Part shown: positions 1 to 7,884 of the stretch, piece by piece
How positions within the stretch are numbered: position 1 is the stretch's first letter
How the letters are laid out: the number at the start of each line of letters is the position of its first letter
Program-made: the position numbers and the translations under genes
Notes under the pieces: generated by a model
Database searches by the model: none
What the model was told of the DNA's origin: nothing
What the model saw: only the letters and a program-made list of their open reading frames with translations
IMG/VR virus record: IMGVR_UViG_3300045994_000323
Span: 1-21,979 of that record
Strand: one strand, 5' to 3'
DNA from: a virus
DNA: 21,979 bases

Positions 1-1
1 T

Positions 2-280
2 ATTATTTTTGAAATTAATAGTAGCATTAATCCTGCAATTTTATTTTCTGAAGAAGAATTATCAGAAGCTATGTTGATGCAACGTGGCGTAAATTTTAAT
101 ACTGCTGTAACTTTAGCTAAAGAAAAAGGTTATGTATTATTAATTCATACTGGAAATTGTATATTTATCAGAGAAGATTATGTTCAATACATACCTGAAG
201 CTAAAGAGTTCTATTCTAATGAGGATAGCGATACTTTAACTAAACAATTAGAATTATTTAAAACCTCTTGGTTATCATAA
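2..280 (+). CDS. C-terminal end of a possible FkbM-like methyltransferase (5' truncated)
   Basis: The frame is open from the first bases of the window, so this is the last 92 codons of a gene that begins upstream; the ATG at 71 is probably internal. The visible tail contains a K-G-Y-x-L-L-x-H-T-G-N-x-I-F-I-R-E-D segment. This resembles the C-terminal strand of FkbM-type SAM-dependent methyltransferases, which often carry a KGY...GN.FFVR.D pattern near the end. The SAM-binding part lies outside the window, so the assignment is tentative. It is followed after 3 bases by a glycosyltransferase-like gene and so belongs to the glycan-modification block. Confidence 0.55.
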   Translation: MIFEINSSINPAILFSEEELSEAMLMQRGVNFNTAVTLAKEKGYVLLIHTGNCIFIREDYVQYIPEAKEFYSNEDSDTLTKQLELFKTSWLS

Positions 281-283
281 ATT

Positions 284-994
284 ATGGCAAATAAAATTAT
301 ATCAATGAGTATCTGGGGTGATAATCCTAGATACATCATAGGGACAAAAAAACAAGTAGCTCTTGCTAAAAAATATTATCCAGAATGGACGTCTAGGGTA
401 TACACAGATGATATTCATAAATTTGATGATATTAAAGACGATTGTGAATTAATTCAAGTAAATGATGATACATGGGGGTTTTATTGGAGATTCTTTCCAT
501 TATATGAAAGTGAGGATAATATTGTTATGGTTAGAGATCCTGACAGTAGAATCACTATCAGAGAACAAATGTGTATTGCTGAATGGTTAGAATCCGATAA
601 GAAATTTCATACATTCAAAGATCATGAAGCCCATTATGAATTCCCTATTATTGGATGTGCATATGCATATAAAGGAAAATTCAACCAAGAAACTTTAGAT
701 ACTATGACTTATTTTATGAATGAGCATAAGTATTACTTGAGTGATCAAATATTTTTGCGTGATGTTATATATCCTCAAGTTAAAGATGATATGATGCTAC
801 ATTCTATGTATGAGGGTTGGTTTGGAGAATCTAGGAAGTTGTTAAAGAATAAATATTCTTTCTGTGGAAATGGGTATTATGAAAATGATATGCCAATCTA
901 TCCAGATTCATTATCACCAATTAATACTTTTGATATAGATTCACAATCTGAAAAATTTAAATTTGATGAAGGTTTGTTGGTTGAACATATATGA
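284..994 (+). CDS. Glycosyltransferase-like protein with DxD motif
   Basis: A 236-residue protein starting at ATG 284, three bases after the preceding stop. An N-terminal alpha/beta region (IISMSIWGDNPRY, then RVYTDD near residues 39-43) leads to V-x-V-R-D-P-D-S-R (residues 83-89). The D85-P-D87 pair is the DxD metal/nucleotide-sugar site typical of GT-A glycosyltransferases. I see no signal peptide or membrane segment, so a cytoplasmic enzyme is likely. The stop overlaps the next start (ATGA at 991-994), indicating translational coupling with the epimerase downstream. Donor and acceptor cannot be read from the sequence; a host-glycan or virion-glycan modification role is inferred from the neighbours. 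Confidence 0.75.
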   Translation: MANKIISMSIWGDNPRYIIGTKKQVALAKKYYPEWTSRVYTDDIHKFDDIKDDCELIQVNDDTWGFYWRFFPLYESEDNIVMVRDPDSRITIREQMCIAEWLESDKKFHTFKDHEAHYEFPIIGCAYAYKGKFNQETLDTMTYFMNEHKYYLSDQIFLRDVIYPQVKDDMMLHSMYEGWFGESRKLLKNKYSFCGNGYYENDMPIYPDSLSPINTFDIDSQSEKFKFDEGLLVEHI

Positions 995-1911
995 ATATAT
1001 TAATATTGGGTGGGTCTGGTTTTATTGGTTCTAATTTAGTAGAACGACTATCTAATAGTAAACATAACATTAAAGTTTTATTACATAATGGTATTTCAAA
1101 AAATATTAAAACATTTAATAATATAGAATATTTTTTTTCAGATTTCTCTAATATAAGAAATATTCCTAAAATGTTTGATGATGTAGATTTAGTAATCAAT
1201 TTGATTACAACTACACAACCATCAAATTCTAATGCAGATAAAATTTATGATATTGAGAGCAATCTAATAAATAACATAAAATTATTAGATTTAATGAGAA
1301 CATATTCAATACCTAAAATAATATATGCATCATCTGGAGGAGCAATTTATGGAACTTCATTTACTGATAAGATAAAAGAGGATAATAGTCTACATCCTAT
1401 ATCTTCTTATGGTATAGTTAAAATAGCTATAGAATCTTATTTAAGACTATATAACCGATTATATGGTATTGATTACTTGATATTAAGGATTTCAAATCCA
1501 TATGGCAATTTGAATGCTAAAATTGGTATACATGGTATTATTTCTACAATCTTCAGCAAGATTCTTTCTAATGAATCTATAGAGATTTGGGGTGATGGTA
1601 CTATAGTCCGAGATTATATCTATATAGATGATCTAATTGATGCTATAGAACTTGGTATAGAGAAAAATATATTTGGTACATATAATATTGGAAGTGGTAT
1701 TGGTTATAGTATTATAGAAGCTATACGAGTAATAGAGAATATCGTTGGCAAATCTTTAGATATTAAATTTTGTCCATCTAGAAATATGGATATTGAAAGA
1801 GTAGTTTTGGATATAACAAGATTTCAATCTGTTAGTGGTTGGAATCCTAAAACTTCATTAGATGATGGTTGTAGAAAACATTATAAACAATTAAAAGAAT
1901 TATTATCATGA
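991..1911 (+). CDS. NAD-dependent epimerase/dehydratase (extended SDR)
   Basis: A 306-residue extended short-chain dehydrogenase/reductase. The N-terminus has the Rossmann motif GGSGFIG (residues 7-13). A serine-rich strand Y-A-S-S-G-G precedes the catalytic Y-x-x-x-K pair, seen as SSYGIVK with Y140 and K144. A late RDYIYIDD segment is the usual sugar-nucleotide epimerase signature. The length matches the UDP-glucose 4-epimerase/dTDP-glucose dehydratase family. It probably interconverts or reduces a nucleotide-activated sugar in the cytoplasm; the substrate is unknown. The start overlaps the previous stop by 4 bases and its own stop overlaps the next ATG by 4 bases, so it sits in the middle of a coupled operon. 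Confidence 0.88.
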   Translation: MNILILGGSGFIGSNLVERLSNSKHNIKVLLHNGISKNIKTFNNIEYFFSDFSNIRNIPKMFDDVDLVINLITTTQPSNSNADKIYDIESNLINNIKLLDLMRTYSIPKIIYASSGGAIYGTSFTDKIKEDNSLHPISSYGIVKIAIESYLRLYNRLYGIDYLILRISNPYGNLNAKIGIHGIISTIFSKILSNESIEIWGDGTIVRDYIYIDDLIDAIELGIEKNIFGTYNIGSGIGYSIIEAIRVIENIVGKSLDIKFCPSRNMDIERVVLDITRFQSVSGWNPKTSLDDGCRKHYKQLKELLS

Positions 1912-2720
1912 ATAAATCGTATTATATATTACCAGTATACAATAAAGAAACCTTGATATTAGATGTACTTAATGGTATAAAATCTTCACACAGTAATAAA
2001 ATACATCCACCAATTATAATTTGTATTCTGGATGGGTGTATTGATAATACAGAAAATATAATTTTAGAATTTAAAGATACATTAGAACATCCTGAACATC
2101 TTCATATGTTGTATATGGATGATGTTCATGAAATAGCATGTCTGAATAGAGGACTTGGGTATATCAAAACATATTTGAATCCAGAGCCAAATGATTTAAT
2201 ATTTATGGTTCAGGATGATGTTATTTTGATGGAGCCTGATATTGATATTTTATTTAATGATCTGTTTTCTAATCACGATAATCTTGGATATATTAGTATG
2301 AGATTTGGTTGTAGTGTTAATATATTTAATGGTACTATGGTTGAATCTAATTTTATTGAATCTGAGTTTGGACATTGGGATCAATTAAATTGGGGTTTTC
2401 ATACATCAATTAAACACTTAACTTTCAATCAATCAGAAATTGCAGTTAGAAGTCCTACATGTACTCAATGGAAGCGGTATGATGAAGTTGGATTCTTTGA
2501 TGTTAATCTAATGCCTTGTGGGTATGATTGTCACGAATTCAGTATTAGAATGAACAAGTTAGGTTATATTAATGGTGTTTTTATTGTGAAATATACAAGT
2601 CTAGTTGATTGGGGAACTATGCGTTCTGGGAAGGAATCATTACATAATGATAATCTAGACTATAATGGAAATAAAAGATATATAATTGAGAAACATAAAG
2701 ATTATTTTTTAAAAGGGTGA
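1908..2720 (+). CDS. Family 2-like glycosyltransferase (GT-A fold)
   Basis: A 270-residue protein. The N-terminus YILPVYNKE and the segment LDGCIDNT (residues 41-48) match the nucleotide-binding strands of GT2 enzymes (PVYN...DGS.D.T). FMVQDDVILMEP (residues 99-110) carries the acidic metal-binding site, and CGYDCHEFSIR near residues 205-215 sits where GT2 proteins have their GED..LxLR-type motif. No transmembrane segments are visible. It overlaps the upstream epimerase by ATGA and is followed two bases later by the fucose-synthase-like gene. Transfer of an activated sugar onto a glycan is likely; donor and acceptor are unknown. Confidence 0.8.
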   Translation: MNKSYYILPVYNKETLILDVLNGIKSSHSNKIHPPIIICILDGCIDNTENIILEFKDTLEHPEHLHMLYMDDVHEIACLNRGLGYIKTYLNPEPNDLIFMVQDDVILMEPDIDILFNDLFSNHDNLGYISMRFGCSVNIFNGTMVESNFIESEFGHWDQLNWGFHTSIKHLTFNQSEIAVRSPTCTQWKRYDEVGFFDVNLMPCGYDCHEFSIRMNKLGYINGVFIVKYTSLVDWGTMRSGKESLHNDNLDYNGNKRYIIEKHKDYFLKG

Positions 2721-2722
2721 TT

Positions 2723-4879
2723 ATGAATAAAAATGACAAGATCTATGTAGCTGGTCATACTGGATTAGTTGGTTCAGCTATTGTTAGAGAATTAAGGTTG
2801 CAGGGCTATGATAATCTAATTTTAAAAACTAGAACAGAATTAGATTTAACTAATCAAGCATTAGTTAATAAGTTTTTTGGAGACGAGAAACCAGAATATG
2901 TTTTTCTTGCAGCCGCAAAGGTTGGTGGGATTAATTTTAATAAATTATATGCTGCCGATTTTATCACTGAAAATTTACAAATACAAACTAATATTATAAA
3001 AAGTTCATTTGATCATAAAGTTACAAAATTATTATTCTTAGGCTCTGCTTGTTTTACTGCAGGTCAAGTTGTATTTACTAAATCTGGATATAAGAATATA
3101 GAAGATGTTAATATAGGTGATTATATTTTAACCCATACTAATACATTTAAAGAAGTGTATAATGTATATTCAAAAAATTCAAATAAATTAATTAAGATTA
3201 AAAGTGTTGGAAATGAAGTTATTGAATGTACACCCGATCATGAATTTTTGACATATAGTGGTATTTGGGTTGAAGCAAAAGATCTTACTAGAGAAGATTA
3301 TATATGCATACCAAAACATTATAATACATCTAATATTAAAGAGATTGCTATATTTAAAAATTCAGATGATATTTCTAAATATATACAATGTAAAAATTTT
3401 TTAGATAAAACTATATTACCATCAAATCCTGAAGAACATAGATGGAACAAAGGTAGTCTTCCTAGAATGATGAAATTAAAAAATGTTAATTTTAATTCTG
3501 AAGAACCGTATTCAATTTCATATCTTATTGGTGTATTTTTAGCAGAGGGTTGGGTAGTATATAAAAACACTAATAAGAGAGGTAGTAGACATTCTTTATC
3601 GTTTTCTCCCGGATTTGATCCTTTATTTATTAATAATATAGAAACCGCATTAAATACTGTATGTGATTCGTATATAAAATATAATAAGAGGACTTCTGTA
3701 TATTTAGGTGTCAATTCGAAAATATTATGTGAATTTTTTCTAGATTTTTATTCAGATAAAGATATAAAGAGAGCACATACAAAAATTATACCAGAATATA
3801 TTTTTAATTTATCAAAAAGTTCTTTGATAGAAATAATAAAAGGGTATTGGGATGGTGATGGTTGTATTCATAAGAGAAAAAATCGTATTGAACAATATAC
3901 CTGTATTGCAGCAAGTACATCAAAAGATTTAATATATGGACTAAGACGAATTTTATTTCAATTAGGCATTTTCTCATCTATTAATTTTATAAAAAAAGCA
4001 AATACTGCTATAATAGAAGGTAGAACTGTAAATCAAAAAAATCAATATTCTTTAAGGATAAATGGGAAATATGCCATAAAATTTTTAAATGATATATATG
4101 ATTATAATATAGTTAATGATAAAACTAATAGTAAAATATTAGAGGATAAAAATTATTTCTTTTCTAAAATTGTTTCGACTGAAGAAATTATTGAATCTAA
4201 GACTGTTTATGATTTAACTATTTTAGATGATCATTCATATACAGTTAATGATGTTATAGTACATAATTGTATTTATCCAAAAATCACAGAACAGCCTATT
4301 AAAGAAGAATATTTAATGACTTCTAAATTAGAAGAAACTAATGATGGTTATGCAATAGCTAAAATTGCTGGTGCGTTAATGTGTCAAAAATACAAGCAGC
4401 AATATGGGTTTAATTGTATAAGTTTAATGCCAACTAATTTATATGGAATTGGTGATAGATTTAATATAGAACATGGTCATGTTATACCTGGACTCATTAA
4501 TAAGTTTTTATTAGCAAAAGAATCTGGCGATTCTAATGTGTCGTGTTGGGGTGATGGATCTCCAACTAGAGAATTTTTATATTCTGATGATCTTGCAGAT
4601 GCTTGTATTTTTTTAATGAATACTTATGATTCAGAAGAAATTTTAAATATAGGTATTGATAATGAAATTACTATAAAAGATTTAGCTGAAAAAATAAAAG
4701 AAAAAATTGGATTTAGTGGTGAAATTCTTTGGGATACAACAAAACCAAATGGAACCCCTCGCAGAAAAGTTTGTAATGACAAATTATATTCATTGGGGTG
4801 GAGACCTAAATATAATTTAGATGAGGGGTTAGATCTAACTATAAATTGGTATAAGAACAATATAGGATTTACAAAATGA
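2723..4879 (+). CDS. fcl: GDP-L-fucose synthase family enzyme (possibly GDP-colitose synthase), interrupted by an intein
   Basis: A precursor of 718 residues; removing the 406-residue intein leaves about 312, the normal length of GDP-L-fucose synthase. The ATG at 2723 is preferred over the GTG at 2717 because AGGG (2714-2717) is correctly spaced for it. The spliced enzyme has GHTGLVG (residues 11-17, NADPH site), AAAKVGGI, S108, C110, Y137-x-x-x-K141 and H180. These align one residue offset from E. coli Fcl S107, C109, Y136, K140 and H179, which are the catalytic and epimerisation residues. It acts on GDP-4-keto-6-deoxy-mannose-type substrates with 3,5-epimerase/4-reductase chemistry. ColC, which makes GDP-colitose, belongs to the same family, and the adjacent ColD-like gene makes that alternative real. 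No GDP-mannose dehydratase gene is in the window. Confidence 0.93.
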   Translation: MNKNDKIYVAGHTGLVGSAIVRELRLQGYDNLILKTRTELDLTNQALVNKFFGDEKPEYVFLAAAKVGGINFNKLYAADFITENLQIQTNIIKSSFDHKVTKLLFLGSACFTAGQVVFTKSGYKNIEDVNIGDYILTHTNTFKEVYNVYSKNSNKLIKIKSVGNEVIECTPDHEFLTYSGIWVEAKDLTREDYICIPKHYNTSNIKEIAIFKNSDDISKYIQCKNFLDKTILPSNPEEHRWNKGSLPRMMKLKNVNFNSEEPYSISYLIGVFLAEGWVVYKNTNKRGSRHSLSFSPGFDPLFINNIETALNTVCDSYIKYNKRTSVYLGVNSKILCEFFLDFYSDKDIKRAHTKIIPEYIFNLSKSSLIEIIKGYWDGDGCIHKRKNRIEQYTCIAASTSKDLIYGLRRILFQLGIFSSINFIKKANTAIIEGRTVNQKNQYSLRINGKYAIKFLNDIYDYNIVNDKTNSKILEDKNYFFSKIVSTEEIIESKTVYDLTILDDHSYTVNDVIVHNCIYPKITEQPIKEEYLMTSKLEETNDGYAIAKIAGALMCQKYKQQYGFNCISLMPTNLYGIGDRFNIEHGHVIPGLINKFLLAKESGDSNVSCWGDGSPTREFLYSDDLADACIFLMNTYDSEEILNIGIDNEITIKDLAEKIKEKIGFSGEILWDTTKPNGTPRRKVCNDKLYSLGWRPKYNLDEGLDLTINWYKNNIGFTK
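3050..4267 (+). mobile_element. Intein with LAGLIDADG-type homing endonuclease in the Fcl-family gene
   Basis: A 406-residue in-frame insertion. It begins with Cys (CFTAGQVVFT, block A) and ends V-I-V-H-N directly before the extein Cys (block G, canonical His-Asn with Cys+1). Block B is visible as E-C-T-P-D-H (TxxH), and block F as VYDLTILDDHSYTVND. Two dodecapeptide motifs mark a LAGLIDADG-type endonuclease: LIGVFLAEG and GYWDGDG, each with an acidic residue in the expected place, so the endonuclease may be active. The flanking host protein reads LGSA|CIYPK, which rejoins into the conserved Fcl motif. All splicing residues are present, so self-splicing is expected. Confidence 0.95.
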
Positions 4880-6036
4880 GTTGGAAATTAATGGAAAATT
4901 CTATTACATTAAAAGATAGATTTGATTTAGTGAAATTTATATTATTTTCTGATAGATTTACTATGGGAGATAAAGTTAAAGAAGTAGAACAAGAATGGGC
5001 TGAGTGGATTGGTGCTAAACATGCGTTGTTTGTATCTTCAGGTAGTACTGCAAACTTTTTATTATTAGCTTCTGTAATAGAACAATATGGATTAAAACGT
5101 GGTGATAAAGTTTTGGTATCATCTTGTACTTGGATGACAAATATTTCTCCTATTATACAATTGGGTTTAATTCCAGTATTTTGTGATATAAATTTTGATA
5201 ATTTCAGTTTTAATGAAATTGATTTAGATTTTATCTCTCAGAAATATTTTGATATAAAAGTTATTTTTGTAACACATCTATTAGGATTTTATTCAGATAC
5301 TAAATTATTAAAAGCTTATTTCCCCAATGCTATTATTATTGAAGATGCATGTGAATCTATGGGTGCAAAAACCGATGATTTAAAATATGTAGGATCGGAT
5401 TCTCTTGGTTGCACATTTAGTTCTTATTTTGGTCATACTATTTCATCCATTGAAGGTGGATTTATCACCACTAATAATACTAAATTATATGATTTGATGA
5501 AAATGAAACGTAGTCATGGATTAGCTAGAGAATCTATGTATTTTGATGATTATGCTAAAAAATATAACCATATAGATAAACAATTTTTATTCATCACGGA
5601 TGGTTATAATTTTAGAAATCACGAAATTTGTGCTATGTTGGCTTCATCACAAATTAAAAAATTAAATTCATTTATTAAAATTAGAAATATTAATCATACT
5701 CAGTTTTCAGAATTAACAGAGAAACATTCGAATAAAATATATCAAATTAAACGTTATGTAACGAGTGCTAGTTTTTGTTTTCCTATTATATGTAAAACTC
5801 ATTATCTTTTACCTAAATTGAAGGAATTGTTATTAAAATATAACATCGAATATAGACCTATAATATCAGGAAATTTGTTGGATCATCCATTTTTAGATGG
5901 TTATGAAATAACCTCAAATAAAAAATATAATAATGTAGATGTTCTTTCTGATAGAGGATTATATATAGGAAACAATCAGTTTGTGAATAAAAAACGTCTT
6001 GAAGTTTTAGATCATATTTTAACTATATTGGAGTAA
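4876..6036 (+). CDS. DegT/DnrJ/EryC1/StrS-family PLP enzyme, ColD-type (sugar 3-dehydratase-like)
   Basis: A 386-residue fold-type I PLP enzyme. Visible family landmarks are the phosphate-binding SSGSTAN (54-60), the cofactor-pyridine aspartate in EDACES (D157), and GxxFS near 178-182. The position that holds the PLP-linking lysine in aminotransferases (K-N/T-I-...-E-G-G) is His187 in HTISSIEGG. A His there is the hallmark of ColD and related 3-dehydratases, which remove the C3 hydroxyl of 4-keto sugars instead of only transaminating. Other ColD-like segments are RFTMG near residue 27, YRPIISGN and GLYIGNNQ. It overlaps the fucose-synthase-like gene by ATGA, consistent with consecutive pathway steps. 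Family membership is firm; the exact substrate (GDP-4-keto-6-deoxymannose) is inferred. Confidence 0.9.
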   Translation: MSWKLMENSITLKDRFDLVKFILFSDRFTMGDKVKEVEQEWAEWIGAKHALFVSSGSTANFLLLASVIEQYGLKRGDKVLVSSCTWMTNISPIIQLGLIPVFCDINFDNFSFNEIDLDFISQKYFDIKVIFVTHLLGFYSDTKLLKAYFPNAIIIEDACESMGAKTDDLKYVGSDSLGCTFSSYFGHTISSIEGGFITTNNTKLYDLMKMKRSHGLARESMYFDDYAKKYNHIDKQFLFITDGYNFRNHEICAMLASSQIKKLNSFIKIRNINHTQFSELTEKHSNKIYQIKRYVTSASFCFPIICKTHYLLPKLKELLLKYNIEYRPIISGNLLDHPFLDGYEITSNKKYNNVDVLSDRGLYIGNNQFVNKKRLEVLDHILTILE

Positions 6037-6040
6037 TAAA

Positions 6041-6838
6041 TTGAATAGTATTAGAGAAAAAATGAAAAAATTAAATGTTGTATTTGTTGGTCCTGTAAGA
6101 AATTGTAGTAAATTTCTCGATAAAGTCTTTTTAAATATCGAACGTATTGGAGGATTATTTAAATCATATTCTTGTGTGTTTGTAGAAAGTGATTCTGTTG
6201 ATAATAGTTTAGATATTTTAAATGAATATAGCTTAACAAATAAAAATATCCATGTAATAACTTTAGGAAATCTTGAACCCAGAATACAATCTAGAACTCA
6301 ACGAATTGGTGTAGCAAGAAATGTTGGTATTCAATATTGTGAGGATAATAATTTACTAGATAGCCATGAATACTACATTCAATTATGTGTTGATGATGTA
6401 AACGCAGAACCTATTTATTTATCTGGTATTGAGAGTTGTTTTTCTTATGATTTAAATTCTTGGGATGGTATGACGGCAAATCAAAATACCTATTATGATT
6501 TGTGGACTCTTAGGAAAGATGGTTGGTTGAATTATGATTGTTGGTATGAATTAGCAACCACACATCAAAATTATCCATCATATGAAGATGCTAAAGAATT
6601 TTTAATAAATTCTAAATTCATAAAAGTACCAAAGGATTCTGAGTTAATTGAAGTTGATTCTGCTCATGGTGGGTTATCAATTTATAAATCATCTATCGCA
6701 AGGGGTTGTAGATATAAAGGTTATAATGAAATCACTAATTTTGAAGAATCTGATATTTTAGAATTTTGCCGAAATATAAAAGCTAAAAACGGAAAAATAT
6801 TCATAAATCCAAAATTACTTAATATGTATAATAACTAA
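6041..6838 (+). CDS. Glycosyltransferase-like protein resembling the CAP59/GT69 family
   Basis: A 265-residue protein. The TTG at 6041 is taken as start because GGAG (6030-6033) lies 7 bases upstream; an ATG at 6062 would still keep the domain but has a poor ribosome site. The pattern is VVFVGPVRNC, then VESDSxDNS (48-56), then RTQRIGVARNVG (85-96) and CVDDVN (116-121) with acidic residues in a DxD-like place. The R-T-x-R-I-x-x-A-R-N stretch followed by an acidic pair resembles the CAP59-type mannosyltransferase family (GT69), best known from fungi but present in phage and bacterial genomes. The assignment to GT69 is by memory of motif order and is moderate. It is the last gene of the glycan block. 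Confidence 0.75.
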   Translation: MNSIREKMKKLNVVFVGPVRNCSKFLDKVFLNIERIGGLFKSYSCVFVESDSVDNSLDILNEYSLTNKNIHVITLGNLEPRIQSRTQRIGVARNVGIQYCEDNNLLDSHEYYIQLCVDDVNAEPIYLSGIESCFSYDLNSWDGMTANQNTYYDLWTLRKDGWLNYDCWYELATTHQNYPSYEDAKEFLINSKFIKVPKDSELIEVDSAHGGLSIYKSSIARGCRYKGYNEITNFEESDILEFCRNIKAKNGKIFINPKLLNMYNN

Positions 6839-6840
6839 AA

Positions 6841-6900
6841 TTGAGAACATATAAATACTTAATATAACCATTTCATATTAGGTATTAGGTATGTTCTCAA
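6841..6900 (+). promoter_or_regulatory. Inverted repeat that can bury the start codon of the 6891 gene
   Basis: TTGAGAACATA (6841-6851) and TATGTTCTCAA (6890-6900) are perfect 11-bp complements separated by 38 bases. The right arm contains the ATG at 6891-6893 and the late promoter box lies at and just inside the left arm. In an RNA reading through from upstream the stem would close the start codon; an RNA starting at the late promoter would lack the left arm. Confidence 0.7.
6850..6857 (+). promoter_or_regulatory. T4-type late promoter box TATAAATA
   Basis: An exact match to the T4 late promoter octamer (recognised by the gp55 sigma factor), followed by C. It lies in the 52-base gap before the 6891 gene, 41 bases from its start codon. 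Transcription would start roughly 10 bases downstream, near 6866-6868. It is overlapped by the left arm of an inverted repeat. Confidence 0.75.
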
Positions 6901-7112
6901 GTTCAACAATATCACAATCTATGATAGCTGCAGTTACCGATATTTTAAATGAAGATCGAGAATATGTAGCTATTCATAAACCATCAGGAAAAGTTTCTTT
7001 TGTTGGTAAAACTAAACAAAGCAGAGATGGTTTCATTGCAAAATATGGTTCTGTTCATGAACCATCAAAAGTAGCCAATGGTTCTAAAAAAGTCGGAGAC
7101 ACTTGGATTTAA
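6891..7112 (+). CDS. Small conserved phage protein, late-expressed, function unknown
   Basis: A 73-residue protein behind a late promoter. The sequence VAIHKPSGKVSFVGKTKQSRDG suggests a small beta-rich unit, and similar short proteins occur among virion-assembly genes of T4-like marine phages. No catalytic motif, signal peptide or membrane segment is seen. AGG at 6880-6882 is the best ribosome site, 8 bases from the ATG. The start codon sits in the right arm of an 11-bp inverted repeat, so translation is probably restricted to transcripts starting at the late promoter. A structural or assembly role is inferred only from expression class and position. Confidence 0.75.
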   Translation: MFSSSTISQSMIAAVTDILNEDREYVAIHKPSGKVSFVGKTKQSRDGFIAKYGSVHEPSKVANGSKKVGDTWI

Positions 7113-7113
7113 T

Positions 7114-7884
7114 ATGCAAAATAATCAAGCACTTTTTATATTGGGTTCTCCTGGTTCTGGTAAAGACGTAGTAATTAGAGATATAACATCTAATTATAAT
7201 ATAATCGAATTTACTTCTGTGCAGATAGATGAAATGTTATCTAATAATGATTCTTTCGTTAGAGCCAAATCAGATAAACGTAACGCTCTATTAAATACTG
7301 AATCTATAATAGTTACTGCTAATACTTTTGATTTAAGTTTTATGGTAACTAAACATATATTAGAATCTATCGGTTACAGTTTACATTTAATATTAGTAGA
7401 AGCAGATTTATCTACCTCATACGATAGATTACAAAATAGAAATAATTTAAGAGAATCTCTAAATAGGATATCTATTGGTAATTCTAATAAACGTTCTATC
7501 CTTTCTGAGTTTAATTCAAATATAATTGTAAATAATTCAAAATCATTAGAATTATATGAATCAAGAAATTTCGTTTCTGATATATTATCAGATTTAAAAT
7601 TTGAATCTACTTTAAATCTAAGTGATATTGTAAAGCCAAAAATAAAATCTAAACTAAAATCTAAACTATCAACGATTGCGCCTAAATATGTACCAGCTCA
7701 ATCTGAAGATGGTATGGTAGGAACTATTACTTTTACTGGTGTTGAATCCGTAGATGAACCATCATTTGAAACAAACTTATTTGGTTCTTCCCAACAACAA
7801 AATGATAAAATAGATAGACAAACCACATTAAACAAAACTAAGAAGATATTATTTAAGAAAAGGGTAATTCCAAATGGCATCTAA
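7114..7884 (+). CDS. P-loop NTPase/kinase-like protein
   Basis: A 256-residue protein when started at ATG 7114, one base after the previous stop. An ATG at 7078 would add 12 residues inside the upstream gene and is less likely, because the Walker A motif GSPGSGKD (residues 11-18) normally lies near the start. After the P-loop come a kinase-like core (HLILVEAD) and an arginine-containing lid-like stretch (RLQNRNNLRESLNR). The last about 100 residues are low-complexity, with a short repeated K-S-K-L unit and polar linkers, suggesting a disordered tail. A small-molecule or nucleotide kinase-like activity is possible; the substrate is unknown. It lies within the late block, so a virion-assembly link is conceivable. 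Confidence 0.78.
   Translation: MQNNQALFILGSPGSGKDVVIRDITSNYNIIEFTSVQIDEMLSNNDSFVRAKSDKRNALLNTESIIVTANTFDLSFMVTKHILESIGYSLHLILVEADLSTSYDRLQNRNNLRESLNRISIGNSNKRSILSEFNSNIIVNNSKSLELYESRNFVSDILSDLKFESTLNLSDIVKPKIKSKLKSKLSTIAPKYVPAQSEDGMVGTITFTGVESVDEPSFETNLFGSSQQQNDKIDRQTTLNKTKKILFKKRVIPNGI

Noticed and set aside
2717-2719. GTG as start of the Fcl-family gene
   Set aside because: The ribosome site overlaps this codon, while ATG 2723 is well spaced from it and fits the family N-terminus.
7078-7113. Upstream ATG for the P-loop gene
   Set aside because: It lies within the previous gene and places the Walker A motif unusually far from the N-terminus; ATG 7114 is preferred.
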